Notes: a model not told the origin generated them from the sequence alone. A DNA stretch of 64,000 nucleotides from Maniola hyperantus (GCF_902806685.2 NC_048560.1:4380492-4444491), one strand, 5' to 3'. Positions 22,386 to 32,336 are shown, numbered from the stretch's first letter. A program made the numbers and translations.

Positions 22386-22442
22386 CTTTTCATGGCTCTT
22401 CCGTATCCAAATTCAAATACCAAATTCGTATTTAGATAGCAC

Positions 22443-22626
22443 TAAGCTGTGATAGCCTAGTGGCTAGGACATCCGCCTTCTAATCAGAGGTCGGGAGTTC
22501 GATCCCGAGCACGCATCTCATCATTTGCTTTAACGGTGAAGGTAAACATCATGAGAAAACCTGCATGCCTTAGAGTTCTCCATAATGTTCTCAAAGGTGG
22601 GCTCTGTAGTGATGATGATGATGATA
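22443..22626 (+). mobile_element. SINE-1, internally deleted
   Basis: A-box region tagcctagtggctaggacat and B-box gttcgatcccgagc are both present. The middle is shortened and the end is (gatgat)n. Confidence 0.85.
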
Positions 22627-22979
22627 ATTAAGCTTTATAAATATTTGGGTAAGTATAAAACCAATATAATTTACCTATTGAAGTTATATTCGAGATACCG
22701 GAAGTATGTATATGGAAAATTGAGGAATAAGAATCGCAATTATAATTAATGAAAATACCTCTACTAACGTATTAAACCTTTCGTTTACGCCCGTTTTAAC
22801 AATAATTATTAAAATAAAGCATATTAATTCAAAACAATCATAATATTCATCAAAATAATAAACGTTTCATTCATAAATCACCATCAAATCCATAAAACCT
22901 CGACGAAAATTTTAACTTTAAAATTAGGCTGCATAATCAATGACCTTTACCCGTTTTATATAATTTAAAAAAAACTCAC
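22627..22979. other. Unique AT-rich DNA, possible intron
   Basis: No repeat recognised. On the minus strand this would be intron directly after the candidate exon at 22980-23030. Confidence 0.35.
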
Positions 22980-23030
22980 CCGGGAAGAACCTCTCTTCGA
23001 CGATCTTCAAGTATTTCCTGAATAAATCCA
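22980..23030 (-). CDS. Candidate internal exon, 51 nt, of the MGCNTS gene
   Basis: On the minus strand, an AG at 23032-23031 precedes TGGATTTATTC..., and the segment ends in CCCGG followed by GTGAGT (22979-22974). In the phase left by the 31477-31558 exon (one nucleotide, G) the reading is V-DLFRKYLKIVEERFFP-G, with no stop, and the exon is symmetric (phase 1 in, phase 1 out). A branch-like ttactag lies about 20-30 nt upstream of the acceptor. Against it: the polypyrimidine tract is poor, all three frames close just upstream of the acceptor, and the match in phase has a one-in-three chance. I do not recognise the peptide. Treat as a candidate. Confidence 0.3.
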
Positions 23031-23660
23031 CTTTAACTTTTTAAAGTACTAGTAACTTTGCCACCGATTTGGGTGGCAATATTTGTGTGGCTAAAAGACG
23101 TGTTAACACCACGAACCGCGCGATTACTATGGAAGGCTGGATAGGAAAAAGGGAGGGACAGGGACAGAGTTATATGTCGGATAGAGACAGCTGTAAGTAC
23201 ATCCTTGTTCAATAATATAGCATTGTCTCTTTTACTCAGGCAGGTTCGTTTGGATATTTCAGGTTTGCAGCGCGGGAAAAGGATGGTATACGACAGCCGA
23301 ATCTATTGTATAAATGCTATCATAGAAATTTACTCCGTATGTTATACAAATTAAGGTTTATATTCATGTGCGTTAGTTTAAAATTCCAGGAAAGGTTGTA
23401 TAAACGGTGGTCGACAGAAGTTTTGATCTGAAAGATTATTTTTATTTGTTTTATTTTCCGATATTTCTTTTAATGAGATTTGGGAATTGAGGTTTCTTAT
23501 TTCAAATATAACGGTTATCTAATAGTATAAGACATCGCTAAGGGTCGTCAATTTATACAAATTGATCCCATCTTTAGGGTTCCATACAGCAATAATTCAT
23601 CATAGAATAATTGCTGAATACATTTTTCTTTAACAAGAAGAATTTTTTTCCAAGAATTCG
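23031..23660. other. Unique DNA, no repeat recognised
   Basis: One of the few repeat-free stretches here. No exon other than the candidate at its left edge is supported. Confidence 0.35.
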
Positions 23661-23765
23661 CGTCTGGCAATCCGCACTTGGCCAGCATAGTAGACTATGG
23701 CCAAACCCCATCTCATTCTGAGAGGAGACCCGTGCTATGTAGTGAGCCAGCGATGGGGTGTGCAT
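23660..23765 (+). mobile_element. SINE-1 tail fragment
   Basis: ctggcaatccgcacttggcc, gagaggagacccgtgctatg and gagccagcgatggggtg. Confidence 0.75.
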
Positions 23766-24374
23766 GTGCATGCAAAGTGGGGTCAGCATGACAGTTTCAC
23801 AATTAAAACACAACTTGTGCGGTAGACTGGATAGCCCTGCTTTGTGTGCAGGAAATAGTCGTCAATTTGATAATGATTGTATCTTTTAAATTCTGTTTTA
23901 GTCTGTAACAATTTTAAAATTAAATTAAACCCTTTTCACGAGCTTTCACTCTGACATCTGGGTTGATAAAGGTGATGACGTGTCTTTTAAATAGATTACG
24001 GAACTTTGGTGGGTTTAAGATTAACAAAAGGAAAAGGCGTTAGAAGCTTTAAAATAGTTTCATGCGAAACTGAGTGCGAAAGCAATAACTTAGGGTATTA
24101 CAAATAAAGACAATATTTGAAGAGATCTAAAATTACATATACTTCTTCTAACATAATTTCTACTTACATGATTAATTATTAGGCTATTATTTATTTTTGT
24201 TGTTATTTATAATTTGCGTGCTCTTTAAACTGCTTTAAACTCTGGTTATGCTGTGCAACCATATAGGATTACAATAAGGACGTACTTAATATTATATTTT
24301 TATATTTTATACAAATTTTTGATGACCTACGATTTCGTAGGGTTTATTAGTATAGAGCATAGACTGTAACTAAC
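23766..24374. other. Unique spacer
   Basis: No gene or repeat recognised. Confidence 0.35.
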
Positions 24375-24565
24375 TAGTAACTAGTAACTAGCGTCCCGCC
24401 CTGGCTTCGCACAGGTAGCTTATCACAATCTTCATAGTGGTCTCTAATTATTATGTTTTAATAAAATATAGCATCACTCAGGAATCAGGATTCATGCTTC
24501 TTACATCATGCAGCTTACTACTTGTAAAAGAATTTTCAAAATCGGTTCAGTAGTACCAGGGAATA
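24375..24565 (+). repeat. 'cccgccctggcttcgcac' element (family O), left part, split by a transposon
   Basis: gtcccgccctggcttcgcac, agcttatcacaatcttcata-like and aaaatcggttcagtagtacc. The right part resumes at 26263 with tacttcctacaaacatactt and ends aatatcagtatagatt. Confidence 0.7.
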
Positions 24566-26262
24566 GGGGAAAGCAGGTAGGATTCGTACAGAGGGAGCAT
24601 TCGTACAACAGTCATATCTACACTATGCTACATGGTGACGCGTTTGTGTTTTTGTATATGTGAGGCCCGCTCATATTCATAAGCTCACAGCTAAGTGCAG
24701 TGGCTGTACAACAGTCAGTTTTTTTAGAATAAGTCAAAACGTGTTTTCACACCGCGAAAATAATTTTTCGACTCATCTTTGACGACATTAATTCGTAATA
24801 AGCTTGGCTCAAATTGTTAAAGTAACATAAAATAGTCTTTGGATAAGTGCCTTAGATTCATGTGTAAACATTAATTTTGGGATAACCTTCACCGTTATTT
24901 TTATTTTAAATTTATTATTTGATTTTTTTGGTTGGGGTACCTTCGTGCAGTTAGGAGTGGGGTGGATTCGTACTTTACGAATGCACCCCGCGTGAGTTCA
25001 GATCGTTTTTGCACTAACTGGGTTATGGGATTCCAATTCTAAACCACTCCCAGATGATAACATGCAACAAATAGTGGTGGTGCCTACACTAGCAGAGTAG
25101 AACTAAGAGTGAAGAAACTCTCGGTTTGATCCTGAAATCGACATCTGCTAAATATTAGGCTAGGGGTGTCGTTAAATCAAAAATACCTAGTAGTTTCATA
25201 GCCTACCGAGCGTCAAATATAGGCGACATTTGACGCCTGCCTGTGTGGGTGAAACCTCGATGTTTTTTTACAAGTTTCATACCTGTCGTGAGCTGCGCTA
25301 TAAGTCAAATTAGCAACTTCTTATCAAACGTCAAAACGCTGGCTTAGTATGGCAGCTTGTATTAAAGATAAACATAGATATGACGTCATAAACATTTGAC
25401 GTACTCATTGACGTGACAATTTAGAATCAGTTTAGAATGGTTAAAACTTACAATGGACGTGGATTTCACGAAATTTGGAAGACCCTCTGTTTAATAATAA
25501 TTACTAAGAAATCGTTTATATTTGACATAGGCGCTATCCCAATTCAACTCCCAAAGAAATAACTCTTACTCAACAAGATCTATCATCAAGATTGCCACCT
25601 CCATCACCATCTACATCAACTGTGGGATGATGACGCCAGAAATTATGCAACCTTAGCCTAAAGTGAATGAGAATGCACCTAAAAAGACACAAAGAAAGGA
25701 AAAGTATTAGAAAAATTAAGGATTTAACATATAATCCCGAAAAAAATAGACTGATAGAAAAGGAAAGAGCAAAAAAGATGAAAAAAGAAGAACAAGAGAG
25801 AAAACAGAAGGCTAAAGAGATGAAACGCGAGTTACTATAACGGTAAATTTGAATGTTGATTAATGAATGACTTAAATTGTAACAAATTGTTTGTATACAC
25901 CATATTGTTAATTATTACTATGTGTAAGGTTGATTCTGTGTTAATTTTGATATCAATAAATGTTTAATTTCATATAAAATAGCCTTTTTAATTGCTGTGT
26001 ACGAAGGCTCCCCACTATGTACGAATGTACCCTAGTCGATGTACGAAGCTACCTCGCGTGTGGGGTGCTTTCGTACGATTTCCATTTTTTGGGAAATTCA
26101 TCATAGCTTTGTCATCTTACTTTGCATCAACACTGAACTACACTATAATTAAAGCCAGATAACTAGGTAATCCAGCAGCGTTGAAATTATTTTGAAATAT
26201 TCATTAGTTTTGTTTTTACATGACCTAGAGTAAAAAGTGTACGAATCCTACCTGCTTTCCCC
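24566..26262. mobile_element. DNA transposon with 25-bp perfect TIRs and TA duplication, pogo/Tigger-like
   Basis: Positions 24566-24590 (ggggaaagcaggtaggattc...) are exactly complementary to 26238-26262. The flanks are TA on both sides (24564-24565, 26263-26264), as in the Tc1/mariner-pogo supergroup. Removing the 1697-bp element rejoins an older family O repeat. The word GTACGAA/TTCGTAC occurs at 24583, 24600, 24967, 25999, 26019, 26041, 26070 and 26239, mostly near the ends, and could be subterminal transposase sites. The interior holds no intact transposase. A short K/E-rich frame (25667-25840) resembles a pogo/Tigger C-terminal tail, so this is probably an internally deleted, non-autonomous copy. 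The superfamily is inference from the TIR/TA structure and that tail. Confidence 0.8.
25667..25840 (+). pseudogene. Residual transposase tail, K/E-rich, 57 codons
   Basis: The open frame runs from ATG at 25667 to TAA at 25838. It includes YNPEKNRLIEKERAKKMK and EEQERKQKAKEMKRELL, a charged coiled tail of the sort that ends pogo/Tigger-type transposases. Upstream (about 25550-25635) another frame reads TPKEITLTQQDLSSRLPPP before a stop, consistent with decay by frameshift. There are no DDE residues. Confidence 0.45.
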
Positions 26263-26329
26263 TACTTCCTACAAACATACTTACAAACTTTATCTCTTTA
26301 TAATATCAGTATAGATTAGTATAGACAAT

Positions 26330-26455
26330 GGTTTGATTTGTCTCGAACGAAATTTGATATGCAGATAGGTATTCTGACGTAGACATCCGGGGACATCCTA
26401 AAGGGGTAAAACAAGGGTTGAAATTTGGGTAGTGACGAATTCGCACATTAAAGCG
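26330..26455 (-). repeat. Diverged family B fragment
   Basis: gatatgcagataggtattct, gacgtagacatccgg and aaggggtaaaacaagggttg. Confidence 0.55.
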
Positions 26456-27109
26456 CATAAAACCCACAATTTTGATTTTTTTCAAAGAATTTTATGTACC
26501 CAGTGACAATCGCGCTATCAAGACGAATTTAATGACGTATCTTTTATCAAAATCGGTTTAAACGTTGAACGGACAAACACACATTTATACAAGTCAAACA
26601 CATAATCCTTCTTTTGGGCTTCACCGCAATCGGGTAAAAATACAGTCATATATTATAATATTACAAAGCACCACATTTTGTTCTTTACCTTTTCTAAGAA
26701 AAAATTACCTTACGGATGTTCACATGAAAGAGCTACGTCGTAGCGTCGTAGCTCGTAGCCCCGTAGCTTTGAAAACTCGCTTTAACGAGAGCCATAGTAA
26801 GTTTATTATTTTACGTTTTACTAGGTTATGCTGGGCGGCGACTTCGTCCGCGTTGACTACACGGTTTGAATTTAAAAAAATCCTTTCTTATCGGATGTCT
26901 AAGTTATATTAATAGTATGAATTTAGAAAGTAATAATTCTTATTACATCCTAAGAACTAGTACTTAAAATTTCTTTGATTAATAGCTATTTGCATGCCTT
27001 TTATTACTCCATCAACTTATTTACGCCATTTTAGGGATGTTAGTGCAGTGAGTGTCATGTGAGCGTACGGAACTAAATGTCAGTGATGAGACATCTATCA
27101 CTTAGTGTC
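26456..27109. other. Spacer with a family B scrap
   Basis: gcggcgacttcgtccgcgtt at about 26836-26860 is a family B end. A 115-codon frame at 26565-26912 runs across it and is not a gene. Confidence 0.4.
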
Positions 27110-27515
27110 AACAACTCTGAAGAAATACCCGTAGAAGTAGCCCTATTGTGGCTCTTACTGTTAAAGCGAGATAGCTAAATGCATTTAAGCTCTTATTAGA
27201 ACGTAACAAAATGATTATTTTTTGTCCTTATCGGTGTGACCACTTTTTTTTTGTCAATATGTATTTGTACGTGATACGTGAGATATTGTCAAACAACGTG
27301 AAGTGAGGTTACGTTTTCTCATATATTTTAAAGAAATAATTGATTTGTTTTGTTGCTTTTTGTTTTTAAAGTTATTGTGCAATGGTGGGTTGTAGTATAC
27401 TAGGCTACAATAGCCGAAGCGAACGTAAGTAGACAGAACAACATTTCACATGTAAGTACCTATGCTTGAGCGAGAGGGACTAAGGGTAGCCCCCTAGTTG
27501 CATATCTAAATATAT
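27110..27515 (+). mobile_element. P-element-like element retaining a THAP-like exon (family A)
   Basis: The outer parts match 9935-10232 (inverted) and 61243-61530 (ttactgttaaagcgagatag, cttgagcgagagggact). Relative to those two copies, this one carries an extra segment (about 27318-27440) that includes an ATG-initiated exon with a splice donor. Confidence 0.6.
27382..27424 (+). pseudogene. THAP-like first exon of a P-type transposase, damaged
   Basis: ATG at 27382, preceded by tgtgca, opens MVGCSILGYNSRSER and is cut by a perfect donor GTAAGT at 27425-27430. THAP zinc fingers of P-type transposases commonly begin MVxCsxxGCxNRs. The first cysteine is present (residue 4), but the second zinc ligand position is Tyr (residue 9), so the finger would not fold. 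No later exons were found in this copy. Confidence 0.55.
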
Positions 27516-27794
27516 GAAAGGCTTGTATCTCCCAGCGAACTTGTATGTGTCCATTTCTGTGTACAAAACAAATTCCCAACGAAATTCAAAAATCTAACAA
27601 ACAGAGAGAATATAAAACCAATTAAAAGTAAAACAAATATCATATTTCCTTTCCACCGCGCGGTACGTTCAGTAACTTCATTAATATGTATCGCCCATCC
27701 GTTTTAACATAAACAAAGGAATTTCTAAACGAAAATTTATTCCACCTTTTTATCCCTTGTTTGGATTCTAACGAATGCCTACCGAATTATGATT
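27516..27794. other. Unique spacer
   Basis: No gene or repeat recognised. Confidence 0.35.
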
Positions 27795-27910
27795 AAGCAT
27801 TCGAACCACAAAAGCCTAGTGGTTAAGAAGTCTGGCTCCTATTCGGGAGGTACGGGGTACGCACCTCTCTGTTCGGAGTTATGTGCGTTTCAAGCAATAA
27901 GATATTTGAC
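27795..27910 (+). mobile_element. SINE-1 head fragment
   Basis: aaaagcctagtggttaagaa A-box region, B-box lost, cggagttatgtgcgtttcaa. Confidence 0.7.
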
Positions 27911-27997
27911 AGCATGTAAGATAATAGGTATAGGATCTATTGATAGAATTTTAAAATCCAACTATTTAGTCAGTTAAAAAAAATACGAGATATTTTT

Positions 27998-28112
27998 TAG
28001 GGTTCCGTACCTCAAAGGGAAAAATTAAATCCTTATAGGATCGCTTTGTTGTCTGTCTGTCCGTCCGTCTGTCTGTCTGTCTGTCGATCTGTCAAGAAAC
28101 CTACAGGGTACC
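27998..28112 (+). repeat. Family E left-end fragment
   Basis: tagggttccgtacctcaaag, a gtctgtctgtctgtctgtc run and aagaaacctacagggtacct. Confidence 0.75.
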
Positions 28113-28119
28113 TAACCTG

Positions 28120-28262
28120 TGATCTCCCAAAGCCACCATAATCCAAACTTCATAGTTGCTGATCGTTCCTCACAATACGCAGAAAAAGTTTCAGCTTTTA
28201 TAAAATAACGAAGGTCTAGCTCGTGCTGGCTCTCTCTCTGTTTCCTTTAGTAGTCGGGTAGA
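28120..28262 (+). repeat. 'ttataaaataacgaaggtctgg' repeat (family I)
   Basis: The reading cttttataaaataacgaagg with ctcgtgctggctctctctct recurs at 30920-31065 (inverted), 35695-35830 and 44420-44535. Confidence 0.65.
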
Positions 28263-28670
28263 GTTTTTTTTTCTAAACTCAAATAAAACATTGCCGTCAG
28301 CTATTAAATTAGTACTATGCCCCTTTTTATTGTGAAACATAAAACAAAAGTCATGACCTACTAAAGAGAAACTAACAAGATCTAACTATTTTGTGCAATG
28401 CAAAGAATAGCACAAAATTTTCTTTTAGAAGCTTTTATTGTAAAGTTAGTAAGTAATTAACTTCCATGCACTTTAAGTAACGCCATCTATTGGAGTTTCA
28501 GGGTACTGCGTTTAAAGTTTTCATGAACCGGTTTTCAGCGTTCACAAAATGGGTGCAACGTGGTAAATAAAAGCATTGACTGAAATTTTCGGGTATAAAA
28601 TATAGATGGCGCTTCATTGATAATTATTTTCTATAATTTTTCATTTGTTTCTCTTGCAAAATGCATTTTT
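28263..28670. other. Unique spacer
   Basis: No gene or repeat recognised. Confidence 0.35.
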
Positions 28671-28671
28671 T

Positions 28672-28948
28672 TCAACATCATCATCATCATCATCGTCATC
28701 CTGGGCGTCAACGGCCACTGTTGGACATAGGCCTCCCCAATGAGCTCCACCCCTGGTTTTAGTTCCTATACTGGCTACCTCGTACCTACCTCCGGGTTCC
28801 CACTAGGTGGTCAGACGATATCAAACGTGTCGCACGGAGCCGCTGGATTCAGACGGCGCAAGACCGTGGCGTGTGGACAGTGGAAGTCCCTACAAGAGAT
28901 CTAGGTATGCAGACGTCTATCGTTTGACGCTGATAATGATGATGATGA
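28672..28948 (+). mobile_element. RTE-type LINE 3' end, composite
   Basis: 28690-28790 holds an inverted tail block (gccactgttggacataggcc). 28793-28948 holds a plus-strand C-terminal block (cactaggtggtcagacgata, RSRWIQTAQDRGVW-type reading) ending in (gat)n. Confidence 0.65.
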
Positions 28949-29286
28949 ATATGTTAGGAGTCGTTTGACTCTTAACTTATTAAAGTTTAAACTAGACTAA
29001 AGGCAAACTTTTTGTCTCGAAGACTCACTAGCCAAAAATTTGCCTTTCCGAAATCACATAATAAAAGAGAGAATTCTAAATTACATTAGACTTTTATATT
29101 AACCTTGACCAGAATCTTCCGAGAAAATAACAAAGACATCCCAAACTTTCCGGCGAAAACATAAAAACAACCGAAAAACGCCGATAAAATAAATCAGTCT
29201 GCCGAATTGCGTAGGTACTACGAAAACTTATATATTATCAAGACTGAGGCGTCGTTCTATAAATTAACTGACATTAGGGTAACCAG
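28949..29286. other. Unique spacer
   Basis: No gene or repeat recognised. Confidence 0.35.
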
Positions 29287-29289
29287 TAG

Positions 29290-29400
29290 GGCGATTTTGT
29301 AAAACCTGCATCAATCATTATTACAATCTCAATTGTTGTGATTGGCTGAATTTGTGCGATTCTTGTTGCAACAATGCATTTTTGCAATAAGAATGAATCG
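29290..29400 (+). repeat. MITE fragment (family M, left part)
   Basis: atcattattacaatctcaat and tgttgtgattggctgaattt match 42640-42700 and 46735-46790. Confidence 0.6.
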
Positions 29401-29405
29401 TTGTT

Positions 29406-29461
29406 CATTAGTGAACACTAATGTTTGAAATTGAGAACACATTAGTGTTCTCAATTTCAAA
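29406..29461. repeat. Two adjacent perfect hairpins
   Basis: cattagtg/cactaatg (29406-29413, 29416-29423) is followed at once by a 17-bp perfect stem (29424-29440 with 29445-29461) around a 4-nt loop. Confidence 0.85.
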
Positions 29462-29645
29462 AGTAAGGTAACTATATCAAGTGGAGTATCATATAAAAGG
29501 GCTTCACTTGTGGATTCTAAAAGAGATTTTTATTTATTTTTATTACATCATAGTTTTTGATTTATCGTACAAAATGTCGAAAAAATACGACTGTAGTATG
29601 GAACCGCCGGTGCGCGAGCCCGACTCGCACTTGGCCGGTTTTTTA
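29462..29645 (+). repeat. Family E right half
   Basis: taactatatcaagtggagta, ctgtagtatggaaccgc and gactcgcacttggccggttt. Confidence 0.8.
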
Positions 29646-30450
29646 ACTTGGATTTTAAAACGGCGATATTATTATCTTAATGTTTTTTATAATTAGTGCA
29701 AATAATAATAAAAATATAACTAACATCAAGAACATGCGTAATACTTATTCTATAATGTGATAACGTTCACGTAAAAGGTTTCTTTTTACCTTCTGAAACC
29801 CTAAAGCTCCAGAAATAGGGACTTATTCCTATAGCTTCGTAAACATACTTATCCTATTTATAGCCTTTATTTATGAGCCGATTTGCGTAACATGTTTTCT
29901 TTGTGATGTTATATGGCAGATTCGTGTTCAGCTTTATTTCGACAATTATTGTGAAGAAAATAATATGTACGAAAATAATATTTTTGGAATCTAGATAATA
30001 AGGTGAGATTTTGGGAGAGGTCATTGAAGTGAAAACACACTACTCAACGTTCATGAGACAGCCCGCTGACAGACAGACAGATGGAGGGATGGACGGACGG
30101 ACGAACAGAAGAGGTAAGGTATATATAGGATAGAAGCTACTATCCCTATTTCAAATTTCGACAAAATCAGACACGACAGATTTCGACAAAATGGATGGCT
30201 GGTGAAAAAGCAACAAACAGACAGACACATTCTCGTACTCATACTATGGTCGTCAAAATCAGTTTATTGGATAGCGCGTGAAAAGATGACAGACAAACAG
30301 ACACATTCCCGAATTTATACTATGGATTGGTAGCGATATATACTGAGTCCCATAGTCACATGCCCAATCTCCTTTCGTCAAAATCAGTTAAACGGATGGT
30401 CCGTGAAAAGGTGATAGCCAATAGAGAGACACACACATTTTCCACACATT
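29646..30450. other. Spacer with gacagacagaca-rich repeat scraps
   Basis: 30055-30320 contains several agacagacagatg-type runs and 'tcaaaatcagt' blocks that look like family D relatives. No gene seen. Confidence 0.4.
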
Positions 30451-30461
30451 TTCGCAATAAA

Positions 30462-30527
30462 ATTCTATTCTATTCCATCCCATCCCATCCCATTCCATTC
30501 CATTCTATTCTATTCTATTCTATTTAT
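30462..30527. repeat. (ATTCT)n / (CATCC)n microsatellite
   Basis: tattctattccatcccatcc changing to attctattctattctattc. Confidence 0.9.
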
Positions 30528-30731
30528 GTTATAGTATGGATATGGATCATTTTCGTTCGCCCTTCCGTCAAGGCTAGGTTAATCGCCAATATCGTGGATC
30601 GATTGCTTCTCAATTCCTATGATATCAGTTCGTTTTGCCGCGCCAATGAATGATAATCGAATTCTCCCGGCTGAAATACACCCGGCCCTTTGACTGAGAC
30701 GATCTCAAATTATACAGCGTGTAAATTTATA

Positions 30732-30868
30732 CAGTACTAGCTTATGCTCGCAACTTCGTTCGCGTGGACTACACAAATTTCAAACCCCTATTTCACCTCC
30801 TTAGGGGTTGAATTTTCAAACTTCCTTTCTTAGCGGATGCCTACGTCATAATAGCTATCTTTTTTTTT
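30732..30868 (+). repeat. Family B element, 5' part
   Basis: actagcttatgctcgcaact, aaacccctatttcacctcct and gcggatgcctacgtcataat. It stops at a T run. Confidence 0.8.
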
Positions 30869-30919
30869 TAATATTAAGATGAGATTATGGACTTAGAGCC
30901 CATGAGGGTCAGACATTCG

Positions 30920-31065
30920 TTATTTTATAAAAGCTGAAAGTTTATCTTCATATTGTCCCCAACACAGGGAGGAACGATCAGCGACTATGAAGTTTGAATT
31001 ATCGTGGCTGTTACTGTTTAGCGGAATATGTCCAGATCGAAGTCTATGTGTTACTACCACCTCGG
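30920..31065 (-). repeat. Family I fragment
   Basis: cgttattttataaaagctga and attgtccccaacacagggag, inverted relative to 28120-28262. Confidence 0.65.
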
Positions 31066-31104
31066 TCCTACTCATATTGGCATTCAGAAACCATGGTCGT
31101 CGAT

Positions 31105-31440
31105 AAAGATCATCATCATCATCATCATCAACCAATAGACGCCCACAGCTGGACATAGGTCTCTTGTAGGGACTTCCACACGCCACGGTCTTGCGCTGCG
31201 AGGATCCAGCGGCTCCCTGCGACTCGTCTGATGTCGTCCGTTCACCTAGTAGGGGGTCTTCCAACGCTGCGTCTTTCGGTGCGAGGTCGCCATTCCAGCA
31301 CCTTGGGACCCCAACGTCTATCGGTTGTACGAACTATGTGCCCTGCCCGTTGCCACTTCAGCTTTGCAACCCGTTGAGCTATGTCGGTTACTCTAGTTCT
31401 CCTACGGATCTCCTCATTTCTGATTTAATCCCGTAGAGAA
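31105..31440 (-). mobile_element. RTE-type LINE C-terminal fragment with tail
   Basis: Minus-strand reading: a RWAGHIVR-type block, VLEWRP, and RRSVGRPP-type repeats, ending in a (gat)n tail represented here by (atcatc) at 31110-31130. The frame is broken. Confidence 0.8.
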
Positions 31441-31476
31441 ACTCCAACGTCGATAAAGATAAAAAACTAAACTCAC

Positions 31477-31558
31477 CTGTATTAGTCTGATTCTCTTGTG
31501 AATGAGATTCCTTCTCCTCTTGCGTGCCTTTAGCTTCTGAACTGGTATTGCAACCCAT
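31477..31558 (-). CDS. First coding exon of an unidentified, probably N-myristoylated protein
   Basis: The minus-strand ATG is at 31558-31556 in a strong insect start context (tcaaaATGG). The exon encodes 27 codons plus one base: MGCNTSSEAKGTQEEK, then ESHSQENQTNT, and is followed by a perfect donor GTGAGT (31476-31471). Met-Gly-Cys with Ser at position 6 is the classic signal for N-myristoylation and nearby palmitoylation, so the product would sit on the cytoplasmic face of a membrane. The rest is hydrophilic, Glu/Gln/Ser-rich and probably disordered. The exon lies between RTE debris and unique DNA and shows no repeat homology. From memory, MGCNTS-type starts occur in calmodulin-binding, neuromodulin-like proteins of insects such as igloo, but I cannot confirm this. 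Downstream exons should lie at lower coordinates; 22980-23030 is one candidate. Confidence 0.6.
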
Positions 31559-31790
31559 TTTGACCCTTATCGACTATTCTTATCAAAAATGTAAGTTAAT
31601 ATAAAAGTCTATAAACGTCACTACGGTTTTGTATGTCCCTTGGCACTATAACATACTTGGTGATTAGGGTCAATTTTGCGTGTTTACCTGTAACAAAAAT
31701 GTATGATGATTAAAGTCATAGAATTTCAAATAGATTAGTGATTTAGCCTTTCGGTACGATGCCGCTTAGAAATCTAATCTAATCGCCATC
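31559..31790 (-). other. Probable 5' leader and promoter region of the MGCNTS gene
   Basis: Unique sequence upstream (on the minus strand) of the ATG. No clear TATA box or initiator was identified. Confidence 0.3.
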
Positions 31791-31794
31791 GTCT

Positions 31795-31850
31795 TCATCA
31801 ACCGATAGACGTCCACTGCTGGACATAGATTTTTTGTCACGCCGCGGTCT
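31795..31850 (-). mobile_element. RTE tail scrap
   Basis: catcaaccgatagacgtcca and ctgctggacatagatttttt. Confidence 0.55.
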
Positions 31851-31903
31851 TGTTCCAGCTAAACCACCACTAGGCACTAAAGTCAAGTGGTGTCTGCAGA
31901 GAA

Positions 31904-32336
31904 ACTGAGTATCAAATATTGTATAGAAGCAGGCGTTATTTTGCGGAAATCCATGATATACAATGAACCCAGAAGCTTAATTTGCTATAATTCGCTGAAA
32001 CCGATCAAATCTGTATGGTGCAACATGCAGCATGCGATACGCACCGCCCGCCCTCCCACTGCTAAACAAGCAGGAAAAGCCAGCCACCAAGCAAGCATTC
32101 TCCGGAGATGTAGATGCTCCGGTTTCGGGGTGAAACGTGCGTCGAGTGTGTTTTGGGATTTGTGTGGTGCTGCGTGGTGGTGGCGCGTATTGCTTGCTTG
32201 GTGGCTGGCTTTTCCAGCATGTTTAGCAGTGGGAGGGTGGGCGGTGCATATCGCATGCTGCAAGTTGCACCATACAGATTTGACCTGTTTCAGCGGATTA
32301 TAACAAATTAAGCTTCTGGGTCACTGAGTATCAAAT
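31904..32336. mobile_element. Long snap-back element with 130-nt arms and 14-bp direct repeats
   Basis: 31968-32097 and 32191-32320 are inverted copies, 130 nt each, with about nine mismatches by hand alignment, separated by 93 nt. An exact 14-nt direct repeat, actgagtatcaaat, flanks the unit (31904-31917 and 32323-32336). On the left, 50 nt with their own attgtata/tatacaat ends lie between the direct repeat and the arm. Open frames on both strands here (31887-32303, 31985-32263) merely mirror each other and are not genes. Superfamily unknown. Confidence 0.7.

Noticed and set aside
26565..26912. 115-codon plus-strand frame
   Set aside because: It runs through a family B repeat edge and shows no coding signature.
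31887..32303. 138-codon plus frame and a mirrored 92-codon minus frame
   Set aside because: Both come from the 130-nt inverted arms; the two proteins resemble each other only because the DNA is a palindrome.
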